Shown here one piece after another: positions 1 through 11,545 of a stretch of 64,000 bases of DNA. Within the stretch, counting starts at the first letter, position 1; each line of letters begins with the position of its first letter. Both the position numbers and the translations under genes were made by a program. The notes beneath the pieces are model-generated. The model searched no databases. It saw nothing but the letters and a program-made list of their open reading frames with translations, and was not told the DNA's origin. This DNA is from Datnioides undecimradiatus (Eukaryota; Chordata; Actinopteri; Lobotiformes; Datnioididae), in NCBI GenBank assembly GCA_008933995.1, contig WARS01001853.1, positions 1,509,001 to 1,573,000 on the forward strand. Reading direction: 5' to 3'.

Positions 1-812
1 AGGATGTTCTTCCTGCGGCAGCTGAGGAAACTCAATGTGCCAGCCAGGATGATGGTTCAGTTCTACACTGCCATCACTGAGTCCATCCTCACCTCCTCCA
101 TCACAGTGTGGTACGCTGGGGCCACTGCCAGGGACAAGCACAGACTGCAGCGTGTTGTGCACTCTGCTGAGAAGGTGATCGGCTGCAGCCTCCCATCTCT
201 CCAAGACCTGTACATCTCCAGGACTCTGAGGTGTGCAGGTCGGATCACAGCTGACCCTTTTCACCCTGGACACGGACTCTTTGAACCACTCCCTTCAGGC
301 AGGAGGTTACAGTCCATTCGGACCAGAACCTCACGCCACAAGAACAGCTTCTTCCCCTCTGCTGTTGGACTGTTGAACTCTAATTAATCATACTGCTCTG
401 CACTGTCACTTTACTCCAGGATAGCAACTGTACCATGCTCCTGTCATGACCCATCTACTGACTATTTGCACTGTTTACCTACTGTTCACCTTACTTGCAC
501 TACTTGGCACTACTGTGCACACTTGTACCACCTCACAGATCCATAAGTTACACTGGGTTCATATCAAGATCAGTTTTTGTGTCCACACTTAACCCTTCCA
601 CATGGTTCTGTTCATTTGTTCTGTTCATTTGTTTATCTTGTAAATTCATAGCCTTATTTTAGCTTACTTAGATTTTATCCTATTTATCTAATTTTATTTT
701 ATTTTATTTTACCCCATGCATGCTTCTTACTATATGTTCCTAGTAATGTGAAACCTCTTCAGTTACATGGCAATAAACACAATTCTGATTCTGATTCTGA
801 TTCTGATTCTGA
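1..812 (+). mobile_element. 3' end of an L2-type LINE (5' part outside the window)
   Basis: Positions 4-387 encode the C-terminal end of a LINE ORF2 (reverse transcriptase tail). It contains the line FYTAITESILTSSITVWYAG, followed by a Cys/Leu-rich segment typical of L2-clade fish LINEs, and stops with TAA at 385-387. An AT-rich 3' UTR follows, then a short ATTCTG tandem tail at about 780-812, the usual 3' terminus of L2-like elements. The copy is cut by the window edge, so its full length is unknown. Assignment to L2 rather than a sister clade is by pattern only. Confidence 0.8.
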
Positions 813-835
813 TGAGCACAACAGCCAGAACTGAA

Positions 836-1219
836 AAACAGACAGGCAGGCAGGCAGGCAGGCAGACACAGACAGACAGACAGACACACAGACAGACAGA
901 CGCACAGACAGGCAGACAGACACACAGACAGGCAGACAGACAGACAGACAGGCAGGCAGACACACAGGCAGACAGACACACAGACAGGCAGGCAGGCAGA
1001 CGCACAGACAGGCAGACAGACACACAGGCAGACAGACAGACAGGCAGACACACAAACAGGCAGATAGACAGACAGGCAGACAGACAGGCAGACACACAGT
1101 CAGGCAGACAGACAGGCAGACAGACACAGACAGGCAGGCAGGCAGATACACAGAGACACAGACAGACAGACACAGACAGGCAGACAGACACAGACAGGCA
1201 GACAGACACACAGACAGGT
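836..1219. repeat. (CAGA)n/(CAGG)n microsatellite
   Basis: A run of CAGA, CAGG and CACA tetranucleotides starts about 25 bases after the LINE tail. It is open in several frames on both strands, which produces long Cys/Leu/Ser-rich or Gln/Thr/Asp-rich phantom ORFs. These are repeat translation, not genes. Confidence 0.95.
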
Positions 1220-2037
1220 TAACTGGTGGCCTCAGCAGGTTCAGGTTTTGCTGTCTCAGTTTTAATTGAACACTGTATTTTCAGTTTTTCTAACGTGTCC
1301 TGTCACTCATCCGTCCACAGATCCACCAGACTCCGTTGACAAAACCATGAATTTGGCGTCACAAAGCTCAGGAGTTGCAGCTCGGCCGCTGCCTTGACCT
1401 GTCAGTTTGTTTGTGTTGAATCTGAAGTGACCTTTAATACCACAGAAGAAGAAGTGTCACAGTAACACAGACTACAGATCGAGGCAGCGGTCGACCAGCT
1501 GCTCCTGCCCCTGGAGCAGTCGCTGTTTTTGTCAGTGGAGTCTGGATCCGAAGAGTTCAGAGAGTTTGGGTGCAGCAGCGTCTCCGGAGCTGTTGGCAGG
1601 AAGGGAAAACACTGACTGACAAACTGCTGGTTTAAACAGATACAGCACACGAACCAGGACAGTCAGAGGCATGAGCTGCAGCTTCAGGTTAGGTTAATGC
1701 TGCTGCTGATTGGACGATGAGTGCCGACTGCGTCTGGAGCTCAGAGATCAGCTGTAAGACACATTTCTGTGTGTCAGCAGCTTGATAAACTGACTCTGGA
1801 TCAGCTGTAAGACACATTTCTGTGTGTCAGCAGCAGCTTGATAAACTGACTCTGGATCAGCTGTAAGACACATTTCTGTGCTCCTCTTTTCAGCCGCTGC
1901 TTGTTTTTAACTCTGTATCTGAAGCAGATGAAGGATTTCAGTCGTCGGACGTCTGGATCTGAAGTTATCAGAGAAACAAGCTGAGCAAACGTTAGCAGCA
2001 GCTCGGCTCGCCGCCCCTCCAGGACGTCCCGTGTGCG
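1220..2037. other. Non-coding stretch with a 55-bp tandem repeat
   Basis: No coding exon is recognised. At about 1746-1880 a unit of roughly 55 bp beginning ATCAGCTGTAAGACACATTT is repeated about two and a half times in tandem. The rest is single-copy-looking sequence. Confidence 0.6.
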
Positions 2038-2275
2038 GCCGACAGCGTGGGAGAAACAGTGGTTTTTAAGGTGGAACTGCTTTATTCAGTGTTTCTCTGG
2101 GTTTGAATCAGCGGCTCTGTTTGTTTTGGAGAGGAGGAGACCTCTGTGGAGAATTCAGCTCCCAGTAAAAACCTCCTGAACCATCAACACTGAAGGAATC
2201 CCAGCTGACAGGAAGACAACAACTCCCAGCATCCCACACTGCTGCAGGAGGTCACATGACCGCAGCTGCTGCTGT
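2038..2275. repeat. Dispersed repeat, copy 1 (second copy at 6470-6608)
   Basis: This segment shares near-identical blocks with 6470-6608, including TTTTTAAGGTGGAACTGCTT, AAAAACCTCCTGAACCATCA and CAGGAGGTCACATGACC, in the same order and orientation. Copy 1 has about 90 extra bases in the middle. The sharing is seen directly. The family name is not known to me. Confidence 0.75.
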
Positions 2276-2279
2276 TTTG

Positions 2280-3770
2280 ATTAAGAGGCAGAAAGCTCAG
2301 AACTGCAGGGCTCTGAACTTATCTTTCAGTTCATCATCTGATGAGATGATCCATCAGTTCATACATGAGACCTGCAGCATTTCAGCTGCTGGGTTTTTCA
2401 TTAACAACGTGTCAAATCCAGTTTGTCATCAGACTGAGAGACAAACATCCAGAAGTTACTGCAGAACATCTCAGCTGTTCCTCCAAAGCTGCTGCATCTT
2501 GGAGAACCTCCAGCTTCTCCCTGAACGCACAGGTATAGACTCACCTGCGGGCAGGTGATCCGTCCAATCAAATACAAAGCGGCCGTTTGTCCTAATGAGC
2601 TGGAGCGTTTACACGCTGCAAACCGTCACCGACTCCGGCTGTTTGATGAGGAACACAACTTCCTGGTTGAGCAACAGCATCACACAGCCTCCAGTGCTTG
2701 ACAGCGTATGGTGCACACACACTTTATGTACACAACCTAATGTTATGTATAGACTGACACAGAGCTGCCTGAATCACTCTGCCTCGAGGTACAAACACTT
2801 TGGAAAGAGATAAAAGATGTTTACTCAGCAGACACTTTGTAGAAACACTTAACGGCTAAAACAAGTGTGTTTAAAGACAGTGTTTAACTTTTGGAAGAAA
2901 ATAGTGATTAGCTTTAGTGAGAACTGATTGATTAGGAAATATTAATTTAAAATAAAATATTGGCTTTTATAATCTTTTATATCGCATATAAACGTCGATT
3001 TTTTTGTCTAAATAATTCAAATATTGGGGCTGAATTCATCAGAACATCTCTCTGAATCAAAGCCATCGTGTTTTACAAACTGTTCAATGTGAACATTCAC
3101 AAATATCACCTTTTATACATTTTCTGTGTCGTTTAAAGACTCAGAGCAGACTCCGCCTCTTTTATACGAACGCACCCAGGGTAAAACGCGAGGTGACGAT
3201 CGCTCAGTGAGTCAGACAAAGAGAAGGTCTCCTGGTTTGGTTTTAGACCCTCAGATGGGTCAGGTCTTCACGGCTGAGCAGGTTCTGTGGGTTCCCGTCG
3301 GTTCTTTGCCGTTTCTCAGTGTCAGTCTGATGATTTTATAAACAAAAACAAAAACAACAACAACGCAGAAACAGCTGAGCTGGTTTAATGAATGAATCAG
3401 GTAAAAGTGTTAAAGTCAGCATCAGAAACAACTTTTGACATGTTTTAAGCGTTTTGTCAGACGTCTCACAGCAATCAGCATGTAAATGTTCCTTCAGACA
3501 CGTTCGGACGCTGATTGGTTTTTATTCAGCCTGACAGGTCAGAAACACAGTCCTGCTCAGAGACCACGCTCAGTGTGCGAAATACAGGAAGTGTCGACCA
3601 AAGCAACACCTCTGAGATCAGCAGTCACATCAGGAGCAGGTTTATTCAGTCCCTGCTGTGTCTTCTGTCCTCCAGCAGCTTCAGTCTGTCTGCACTCTGT
3701 GTGTTGGTGTGTGTTTAATTTAACTTGTGTGTGTGTGTGTTTCCTTTGTGGTCCAGTTTGTGAACCAGGC
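2280..3770. other. Intergenic region downstream of the TIM-like gene
   Basis: Short ORFs here do not resemble proteins. TTTATT at 3521-3526 and 3641-3646 would read AATAAA on the minus strand. Either could be the polyadenylation signal of the TIM-like gene, whose stop codon lies at 3772-3774. Confidence 0.45.
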
Positions 3771-3771
3771 T

Positions 3772-6700
3772 CTAGTCCAGAGTGTAGACGTTCTCCTGCA
3801 CCGGTCTTCTCAGCCGGATCTCATAGATGATGTGAGGATGTTCTTCAGAGGAGAAACTGGAGGAGAAAGGAGACGTTTGAAGGTTTCTGGTGGAGTTTAG
3901 TTCAGTTTTAGAAAACTTCTGTAAAAACCCTAACATCTAAATACCAACAACTGGAACAGGAAGCAGTGAGCAGTGAAACAGCTTCTGGTTGAAGGTCTTT
4001 CTCTGTAGGATCGTTTCAATGACCTGAAAACACTTTGACTCCACACAGTTTGTCGGGGACGTTGCACTAGAGGTCACGCAGCTCGTCTCACTGTGTAGCT
4101 TTAGCTGCTATGTCGCTAAACTATCCCACAAAACATCATGGATTCATTTAACTCCAAGATGGCGGCATTCAGTTGAACTCACCAGGCGGGCTTTAAGGCT
4201 CTTCTGTACGTTCCACCTGCAGAAGTAAAAGAAGCATCAAATCCACAGACTGTTCAGGTTCAACGTGTTCATTTAACGTTACTGAAGCAAAAGACGACGA
4301 TAAGAAACATTGTGGGTCAAACTGACTCTGTACCGTGTGACCAAACCTACGTTTGAAGGCCAGAAAGAGAAAAACCACCGCCAACATGAACAAAACGCTG
4401 AGGGAGAGAGAGAGGACGGGAACATTGATCTGAAGGGAGAGAGACGGTAGAGAGTCCTCCACCTGAAACACAGAGAGAGAAAAAATGTTGTTGCTAATCT
4501 GATGCTAACATGCTACCACGCTAACGCCAACATTAAACCCCTTTGTCAGAGATGCTACTGAGCTCTACTGTGATATCCATGAACATACTGCCTAACATGT
4601 ACGTATTTATATGTTCATGTTACTGTGATTATTATGATTTTATGATTCACCTTGTTTCATCTGTGCTCTTGTATCATGTTAAAATAAATTATTGATTAGT
4701 TTTATGATGATAAAAGAGAAAAAATAACCAGGTGAGATGTTTTCACCTGTTTCCAGCATCTATGTGAAGCTATGATAGCTGTTTACACCTGTTTTTCAGT
4801 TTATATGCTAAGCTAGATAGCTGTTCTATCTGTTTCCAGTCTCTAAGCTAAGTAAAGAGTTTCCAAGTGTTTCCAGTCTTTATGCTAAGCTAAGCAAAAT
4901 GTTTTCTCCTGTTTTTAGTCTATATGCTAAGCTAAGCTAGCTGTTTACACCTGATTGGCGTGTTCATGCTAGGCTAAGCTAGCTAATACTCAGTGTTTCC
5001 ATTCATCTTGCTTGGCATTATTTGTTGTTCCCCCTTGTTTGCAGCTGTTAGCTATCCAAGATGTTTCCCTTGTTTTCAGTCTTTATGCTAAGCTAAGCTA
5101 ATAATCAGCTCAGTCTGAACCTGTGACTATCTAGGAGGAAGTGAACTTTGATGACCACACACTCTGACAGTACACCTGTTGTCAGGTAGGTTCACTCACG
5201 GTGACAGCGTCGGCGTGCAGCAGGGTGGAGTTCCTCCTCAGAAGGTCCAGGTGAGATGACAGCAGGGATTTCCAGTTCACTATGAGACAACATGGAAGAG
5301 CCCGCTGAGAGCTGAACCAGTAAACAAGTAAACAGTAAACAAGTAAACAGTAAACTCAGAGCGGACCTGTTGTCCAGCCTCTGGTTCGATCGGACTCTCA
5401 CCTGTCGATGGCTCCGTGACTGGATCGCTCGTCACTGTTGTTGTTGTTGTTGACGGAGAGCTGGTGACCAGAGCTGAGAGGAAGAAAACAGGTGAGACAC
5501 CAGTTCACACCTGAGACGAACCGAACTGTGAACCAGTGTGTGTCAGTGTATGTGCTCATCAACATCCAACATGGCTGCCTTTAGTGTCAACAATGACCGG
5601 CGTTTTGTGAGGACGTGTCCTTTAACGGCCGCTCACCTCGGAACACTCTCAGGTTCATGATCACCTTCTTGTCGTTGAAGATGCCGTTGACGTCAACCCG
5701 GCAACAGTACGGACCACTATCTGACCGCCGCACGTCCACGATGGACAGGTCCATCTGTCCATCCAGGATGTCCCCCGTCAGCCGGTACCTGTCGGCCACC
5801 TGTAGCAGACAGTCAGGTGACAGCAGACAACTGTCGAAGATGGTCAATCTGACCCTGTTGCTATAGCAACAATTCCCCAAACTCACAAAGTGGATCTGTT
5901 TGATGATCAGCAGATCAGTTGATATGTTCATCCAGTCCACGATTAGAAATGATCTTCACTGAAAACCTTCTACACGTTGCCCCAGTGCATGCTGGGAGGG
6001 CTCCCGGCATGCTGACCTCACATGGTCAGCACTCAGCCAATCACGAGTCATTTCAACTCTCCTGCCTTCATTTCAAAATAAAAGCACCGTCGTATTGAAC
6101 CAGGAACTTGACCCAGGATCAATCAATCAAAGCAGATCGTCAGGGTCAAATTAAACTGGATTACTTTAGTATGGATCAGACCGGGTGTGATCAGACCAGG
6201 TGTGATCCTGGGAATAAGACCTGATCTCACCTTCGAGATGACGCCGTTCTCGTCCGTCTGCACGAGGATGTTGTTGCACCAGAAGGTCCCGCAGCCGCGG
6301 CCCCAGCAGACCCGACTCAGCCCGAAACGCTTCACAGAGTACTGACAGGACAGAGAGGCCACGCCCCCCTCCACCACCTTGAAACAGGACACAGACGAAA
6401 AGTGTCCACCTGCAGCAGAGACGCACGAGAGACACCTGAGCGACTCGATCCGATCTTGATCTGCGTCCGGCCGACAGCTGATTTTTAAGGTGGAACTGCT
6501 TTATTCAGTAAAAACCTCCTGAACCATCAACACTGAAGGAACTGACAGGAAGACAACAATTCCCAGCATCCCACGCTGCTGCAGGAGGTCACATGACCAC
6601 AGCTGCTGAAAACTACAGATGTTACTCTAAATACTCTGATTACATCTAACTGCAGACACTACTGTTTCTGTAAATACTCTGATTACACCTGACACAAAGA

Positions 6701-6960
6701 CTACTTTTACTCTGAATACTCTGATTACAGTTTACTCATCAGACTTTTACTCATGGACCATTGTCCGTGCAGGAGTATAACTGTAGCTGAGTACTTCTAC
6801 AGCAGTGTTAGTACTTTTACTCAAGTAAAGGCTCAAAGTACTTCCTCCCACCTTGCCGTGTTGTGATGTCATCAGTTAGTGTCTCACCTGACAGGACAAG
6901 AAGGACGGTGATGATGACGGTCTGATGCGTTCCACAGTGGCGAGGCGAGATGGCGGCCAT
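3772..6960 (-). CDS. TIM-family (HAVCR/TIMD) type I membrane receptor, 7 coding exons
   Basis: Coding exons in transcript order: 6960-6888, 6409-6231, 5799-5637, 5473-5402, 5279-5200, 4462-4347 and 3856-3772. All junctions are GT/AG, the phases agree throughout, and the product is about 255 residues. Exon 1 gives a hydrophobic signal peptide (VIITVLLVLSG). Exons 2-3 give an IgV domain with the TIM cysteine pattern (SLSCQYS, CWGRGCGTFWC, DSGPYCCR) and an FG-loop IFND, matching the calcium-dependent phosphatidylserine site of TIM proteins. Exon 4 is a Thr/Ser/Pro mucin-like stalk. Exon 6 holds the membrane span (VLFMLAVVFLFLAF). Exon 7 holds a tail with IIYEIRLRR and ENVYTLD, tyrosines comparable to the NIY motif of mammalian TIM tails. 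Inferred role: surface receptor for apoptotic-cell lipid or T-cell regulation. The IgV domain is split by an intron after residues VISK. Which TIM orthologue this is cannot be settled by eye. An in-frame ATG at 7038 is an alternative start, but the 6960 ATG sits directly before the signal peptide. Confidence 0.85.
4740..5110. repeat. Degenerate repeat containing ATGCTAAGCTAAGCTA
   Basis: The phrase (T)TTCCAGTC-TATATGCTAAGCTAAGCTA with CTGTTTACACCTG recurs about six times, imperfectly, inside an intron of the TIM-like gene. Single copies of the same motif lie at about 24195-24225, 34070-34110 (inverted) and 55735-55790 (inverted). This is a common interspersed fish repeat. Confidence 0.7.
6470..6740. 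repeat. Dispersed repeat, copy 2, plus two units of the 46-bp minisatellite
   Basis: 6470-6608 matches 2038-2275 (see that entry). It is followed at about 6610-6740 by degenerate units of the ACTCTGATTACATCTGACTG minisatellite, whose main array is at 39665-40095. Both lie in the first intron of the TIM-like gene. Confidence 0.7.
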
Positions 6961-7409
6961 CCTGCTGTGACTGAGTCTGTGTGTGTGTGTGTGTCCATTG
7001 TCCAGTTCGATGAACACAGTGAGACTCTGTGATGGCACTGTGGGGGGAGAGGCGAGTCACACACAGTGTGTGTTTGTGTGTGAGTGTGTGTTTGAATGCT
7101 GTGGTGGAAAGTAACTAATTACATTTACATTTGTACTTGAGTACAGTGTTGAGTTACTTGCATTCTCTTGTTTTGATGTGTTGTTTCTTTAATTTACATT
7201 AAGTCTTCTGTCACTTTTGTTACTTTACCTCAGGACTTTTACTTGTAATAGAGTACTTTTACTCTTTGCTGGGGTCGATGGCTCAGCTGACACCAGGTGT
7301 GTCACTCAGGTGCGGCTCAGACTTCACCATCGAATCTCGTGAGAGACAACACGTATCGCACAAACACAAAACGGAAGGAACCACTAAGGACAAAAGGCCT
7401 TTCTCTCTG

Positions 7410-7864
7410 CAACACACACACACACACACAAACACACACATACACACTCACACACACAAACACACATACACACACTCACACACACTCACACACATACACA
7501 TATACACTCACACACACGCACTCACAAACACACACATACACATTCACACACACTCACACAAACACACATACACACATATACACTCACACACACGCACTCA
7601 CAAACACACACATACACACTCACACAAACACACACATACACACACACACACACACACTCACAAATACACACATACACACACACACATACACACTCACACA
7701 CACTCACACAAACACACACATACACACACACACTCACAAACACACACATACACACTCACACACACTCACACAAACACACACATACACACACACACTCACA
7801 AACACACATACACACACTCACACACACACACACACACTCACACACATACACGCTCACACACACA
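7410..7864. repeat. Long (CA)n tract with CATA/CACT variants
   Basis: About 450 bp of CA repeat with regularly spaced CATACACAC and CACTCACAC variants, which suggests higher-order tandem units. Phantom His/Thr-rich ORFs result from it. Confidence 0.95.
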
Positions 7865-7964
7865 CTACGTGGAGGCATCGCAGACACACAAAGGACTCGT
7901 TATTCACATCACATGTTCCTCTGTTTTCCACATTGTGTCTGTTTCTGCCCAAACTGGTGATCTG

Positions 7965-8255
7965 ACTTTTGACAGAAAGACAGAAAGGATGGACACTGAA
8001 AGGAGAGAAGGAAGGAAGAGAGGAGAAAAGAAAGACAGAGAGAAGGAAAAAAGGAAATATGGAGAGAGGGGGAAGAAGGAAGGACAGAAGGAAAGAATAA
8101 AGGAAGGAAGGATAAAGGAGGTAGGAGAAAAAATAGGGAGGAAGGAAGAATGATGAAGGGAGGAACGAGGACAACAAAGGAAGAAATGAAGGAAGCAAGG
8201 AGGATAAGGAAGGATGAAAAGGAGAAGAAGGAGAAGAAGAAGGAGGAGAAGTGTG
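7965..8255. repeat. Purine-rich (GGAA)n-like tract
   Basis: Almost pure A/G on the plus strand for about 290 bp (AGGAAGGA, GAGAAGAAGG). It yields Lys/Glu/Arg-rich phantom ORFs. Such tracts can adopt triplex-prone structure. No gene evidence. Confidence 0.85.
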
Positions 8256-8765
8256 TATCTGCAGATGCAGCAGCAGGGCGGTGCAGAGCAGCGATTGTGT
8301 TGCTGCAGCTAAAACACTGTGTGTGTTCTCAGTGCTGTGTGTCCTGATGGAGAAGCAGAGCTCCACCTGTCCCAGTTCAGGTGGTTGGTGCTGAGTCTCC
8401 TCCCTCAGACGCCTCAGAGCGGTGCAGCAGAGCTCTCCACTGACAGTCTGACCCTGGGGGATGAATCCACGCTGCACAGCTCCCTGCTGGTGTCACTTGC
8501 TCTCTCCTCGTCTGCTCTGTATCTGCGTGGGTAACGCATTGCGTCACTTCCTATTGTTGTCTTTGCACTGTGGTGGATTGTAGCGTGCTGTAGCGTCGTC
8601 AACTGCTAAAACATTTCTGGTTTAAAACATTTAATTTCACCGCGGTGATTCACTGCATTGAATTGGTGCACATACCTTTGCTAAACACGTGTTTCACACG
8701 GCTTTTGGGGATTTTACGCTTCCTTTCCACTTTTCCCCTCTGGTTAGCTCGTTTGATCACTAGCA

Positions 8766-9664
8766 ATGGCTGCTCTCTCTTCCCCTGCTTCTCCTTTGTT
8801 TTGCTCTGTGTGCGGGATGTATAGTTACTCCTCGACCTCCTTTAGAGATAATGACATGTGTACTAAATGTAGCATTCTTATAACCTTGGAGGCGAGGCTT
8901 AAGGAAGTAGAGGCACGGCTCCGCATCATTGAAAGCCCCCCTGTAGCGTTAGCTAGCCGGTCCCCAGTAGCCGGTGCGGACCTGCCCAGCGTAGCTTCCG
9001 CTAGCGATCCTAGGGTAGCTCCCGTTAGCCGTCCCCCAGCAGCTCCCGAGCAGCCGGGAAGCCGGGGTGGCTGGGTGGCAGTCCGAAGGAAACGTAGCCC
9101 GAAACAACGGCCCACGGTTCACCACCAACCGCTTCACGTTTCCAACAGATTTTCCCACTCAGCGACACACCCGCTGACGGAAAGACTCTGGTTATTGGCA
9201 GCTCTATTTTGCACAATGTGAGGTTGGAGACGCCGGCGACCACAGTTAAATGCATCCCTGGGGCCAGAGCGGGCGACGCTGAATCCTATCTGAAACTGCT
9301 GGCTAAGGATAAACGTAGATTCAATAAAATTGTCATTCATGTCGGCGGAAATGACATCCGGTTACGGCAGTCGGAGGTCACTAACATTAACATTGAGTCG
9401 GTGTGTAAGTTTGCCAAAACAATGTCGGACTCCGTAGTTTTCTCTGGACCCCTGCCCAATCTGACCAGTGACGACATGTTTAGCCGCATGTCGTCATTCC
9501 ATCGCTGGCTGTCGAGGTGGTGTCCAGCAAACGACGTGGCCTTTATAGATAATTGGAAACCATTTTGGGGAAAACCTGGTCTCATTAGGAGAGACGGTAT
9601 TCATCCTACTTTGGGTGGAGCGGCTCTCATTTCTAGAAATATGGCAAAATATATTAAAACCTGA
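8766..9664 (+). pseudogene. LINE ORF1 with coiled coil and SGNH esterase domain, one frame slip
   Basis: The first part, from ATG 8766, has paired cysteines (CSVCGMYSY, CTKC) and a coiled-coil-like helix (LEARLKEVEARLRIIE), then a Pro/Ala/Ser-rich linker. The second part, in another frame, is an SGNH/GDSL-type esterase as found in ORF1 of CR1/L2 LINEs. Block I reads VIGSSIL (GDS changed to GSS), block [11 protein letters not shown], block [10 protein letters not shown] with the Asp-x-x-His pair. The frames join near a TTTTCCC run at about 9148-9155, so one base appears lost or gained there. The stop is at 9662-9664. Family role: RNA/membrane-associated retrotransposition protein. This copy is probably dead. 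Confidence 0.8.
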
Positions 9665-9778
9665 CAAACCAGAGCAGAGACCAGGCGGCAGAGCTGCAGT
9701 CCTACACGCTTCTCTGCATTTTCCTTAGAGCTGTCACCCTCCCATGACCACCACTACTCCCAGTTTCCTATAGAGACT

Positions 9779-10395
9779 GTGTCTGTCCCTCGTCCACCCA
9801 AACTACCTGGGGCAAAATATTCAAGAGGTATTATTCATAAAAACCTCACAAGAGTTAATACCACCAAGGTATCTGGACCTAAACACACCACAATAAAATG
9901 TGGATTATTAAATATCAGATCTCTCTCGTCTAAATCCCTGTTAGTAAATGATTTGATTACCGATCATTGCATTGATTTATTTTGTCTTACTGAGACCTGG
10001 CTGCAGGAGGAGGAATATGTTAGTTTAAATGAGTCGACCCCTGCCAGTCACATTAATCACCATATTCCTCGAAGCACAGGCCGAGGAGGAGGAGTGGCAG
10101 CAATCTACCACTCAGGTTTACTAATCAATCCCAGACCTAAGCCTGGGTTTAAAACGTTTGAGTCCCTCACTCTCTGCCGCCCTAACGATAGATCAGAGAA
10201 ACCAGTTCTGTTTGTGGTTGTGTATCGTCCGCCTGCTGCTTATTCAGAGTTTTTATCTGAATTCCCTGACTTCTTATCTCAACTAGTGCTCAGCTCAGAT
10301 AAAGTAATCATAGTGGGTGACTTCAACATTCATGTAGATGACACCAATGACAGCCTTAGGAATGCCTTTAACTCAGCATTAGACTCAATCTGGCC
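9779..10395 (+). pseudogene. LINE ORF2 N-terminus: apurinic endonuclease domain, truncated
   Basis: The translation shows the APE-type endonuclease order of CR1/L2 LINEs: [19 protein letters not shown], the catalytic [23 protein letters not shown] and [11 protein letters not shown]. Homology ends near the codons for FNSALDSI at about 10390. The later part of the open frame (to 10516) reads into the next element. Reverse transcriptase is absent here. Confidence 0.85.
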
Positions 10396-11020
10396 CTTTG
10401 AGCCCGAAGAGTTTATTTTTATGTGCTGTGTTTTCCCCTCTTTCCCTTTTTACCACACGCACATACACACCGGGTATACACCGGTTGAACCTCACTGTCA
10501 GAGACACACGGGCTGAGCTCACAGACGCCACTAGCCGCTGTCTTTTTCAAACCTCGCGGTCATTTCCCCTGACCGAAACTCTTGCGTGACGTACTCCCTC
10601 TCCTCCCTTACGTCCGCAACTTCACCCCTCCTCTTTTACACACACACACACACGCCCTTGTATAATTTACAATAGGTATGTGATGGATGTTTATTGATTG
10701 AGGTGTTATCAATTACTAATTGATATGATTGATTTTAATAAATTCTGTTGTGTTTAAAGAGAAGTTGTCTGTATTGTTTGTACAGGTGTTGTTGTAAAGG
10801 CTGGTTAAAAGAGTCAGTGCTCGGATTCACACCTTCATTGTTCGTCTTATGCATATCAGTATCTCCCAGGTACTGATATCTGTAAGCGAACGTTTGTGAG
10901 ACTGATTTTTGAGTTGGTTATTGGTCCCTGATACCAGGGTGGTGCCCCGTAATTATTAATTCTTATTAATTACTAATTATCTACGATAATTATTAATTTT
11001 TGCCAATAACCTGCTCCTAT
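10396..11020. mobile_element. AT-rich LTR-like segment, identity uncertain
   Basis: Starts where LINE homology ends, carries an AATAAA-type signal at about 10737-10742, and ends in an AT-rich block of repeated AATTATTAAT. The layout (pyrimidine-rich start, internal polyadenylation signal, no ORF) resembles a solo LTR of a fish retrotransposon. No target-site duplication was found and boundaries are approximate. Confidence 0.3.
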
Positions 11021-11070
11021 AAGGCACAACAAATGATGCCTATGTGAAGCACAACACCTGTCTGTAGAAG

Positions 11071-11545
11071 GAAGGAGGAAGATGGATGGTAGATATATCT
11101 GTTCATCAACATGCAGGGCGACGGTGACATTATCCCACACGTAAAACTGATGGTTCCACATCTCCACCGTCAGCACCTGATTCTCACATATTCAGGATAC
11201 TAAAGGTCATGATAACCATTGTAGATGTTTTTATTTATCCTGATGCTGCTTTTTTGTTTTGATAGATGTGCAGCTCATTTTCCATGTTGCCATGTTCCTC
11301 ACACCTTCATGTGGTACACACATAGAAACACAGCACGCTCTTTGTGCGCACTCACGTTATCTTGTGTCATGTGAAAGAATCACATTTTGTCACATTCAAA
11401 TTAATTTTTTTACCACAATTGCATTTTTTTAATTTGACTTTTAGGACCGTATTTATTTATTAATGGTCACTGCAGATTTATTGTTGTTTTTATTTTGTTG
11501 TTTTCTGGGACTTTGTGTTGTTATTTGTTCAACAGGAGTGCAATG
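11071..11545 (-). pseudogene. Partial duplicate of the unnamed gene at 17.5-19.8 kb
   Basis: 11071-11190 matches 17781-17896 (exon C and its flanking intron). On the minus strand it still reads LTVEMWNHQFYVWDNVTVAL, but the splice donor after the codons DEQ is AT instead of GT. 11330-11545 matches 19570-19790 (upstream of that gene), including TTTCTGGGACTTTGTGTTGT. Order and orientation are the same as in the source, with the exons between lost. It therefore looks like an internally deleted segmental duplicate. Confidence 0.75.

Larger units (their letters stand above)
8530..10395 (+). mobile_element. 5' half of a CR1/L2-group LINE (5' UTR, ORF1, start of ORF2)
   Basis: Contains a GC-moderate leader (about 8530-8765), a frame-slipped ORF1 (8766-9664) and the first 200 or so codons of ORF2 (9779-10395). 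LINE copies usually keep the 3' end and lose the 5' end; here the reverse is true. The homology stops abruptly at about 10395, where an unrelated AT-rich, LTR-like segment begins. This indicates a later insertion or deletion. A 3' LINE fragment of the same broad group lies at 63297-64000 but is a separate copy. Confidence 0.8.

Noticed and set aside
740-1222. Long Cys/Leu- and Gln/Thr-rich ORFs on both strands
   Set aside because: They are translations of the (CAGA)n tract in several frames at once.
4183-4216. Candidate extra TIM cytoplasmic exon
   Set aside because: It has splice-like ends but spoils the phase; joining 4347 directly to 3856 keeps phase and gives a complete tail.
7266-8477. 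207-295 codon ORFs, His/Thr-rich and Lys/Glu- or Ser/Phe-rich
   Set aside because: They arise from the (CA)n and purine tracts; no conserved domain and no splice structure.
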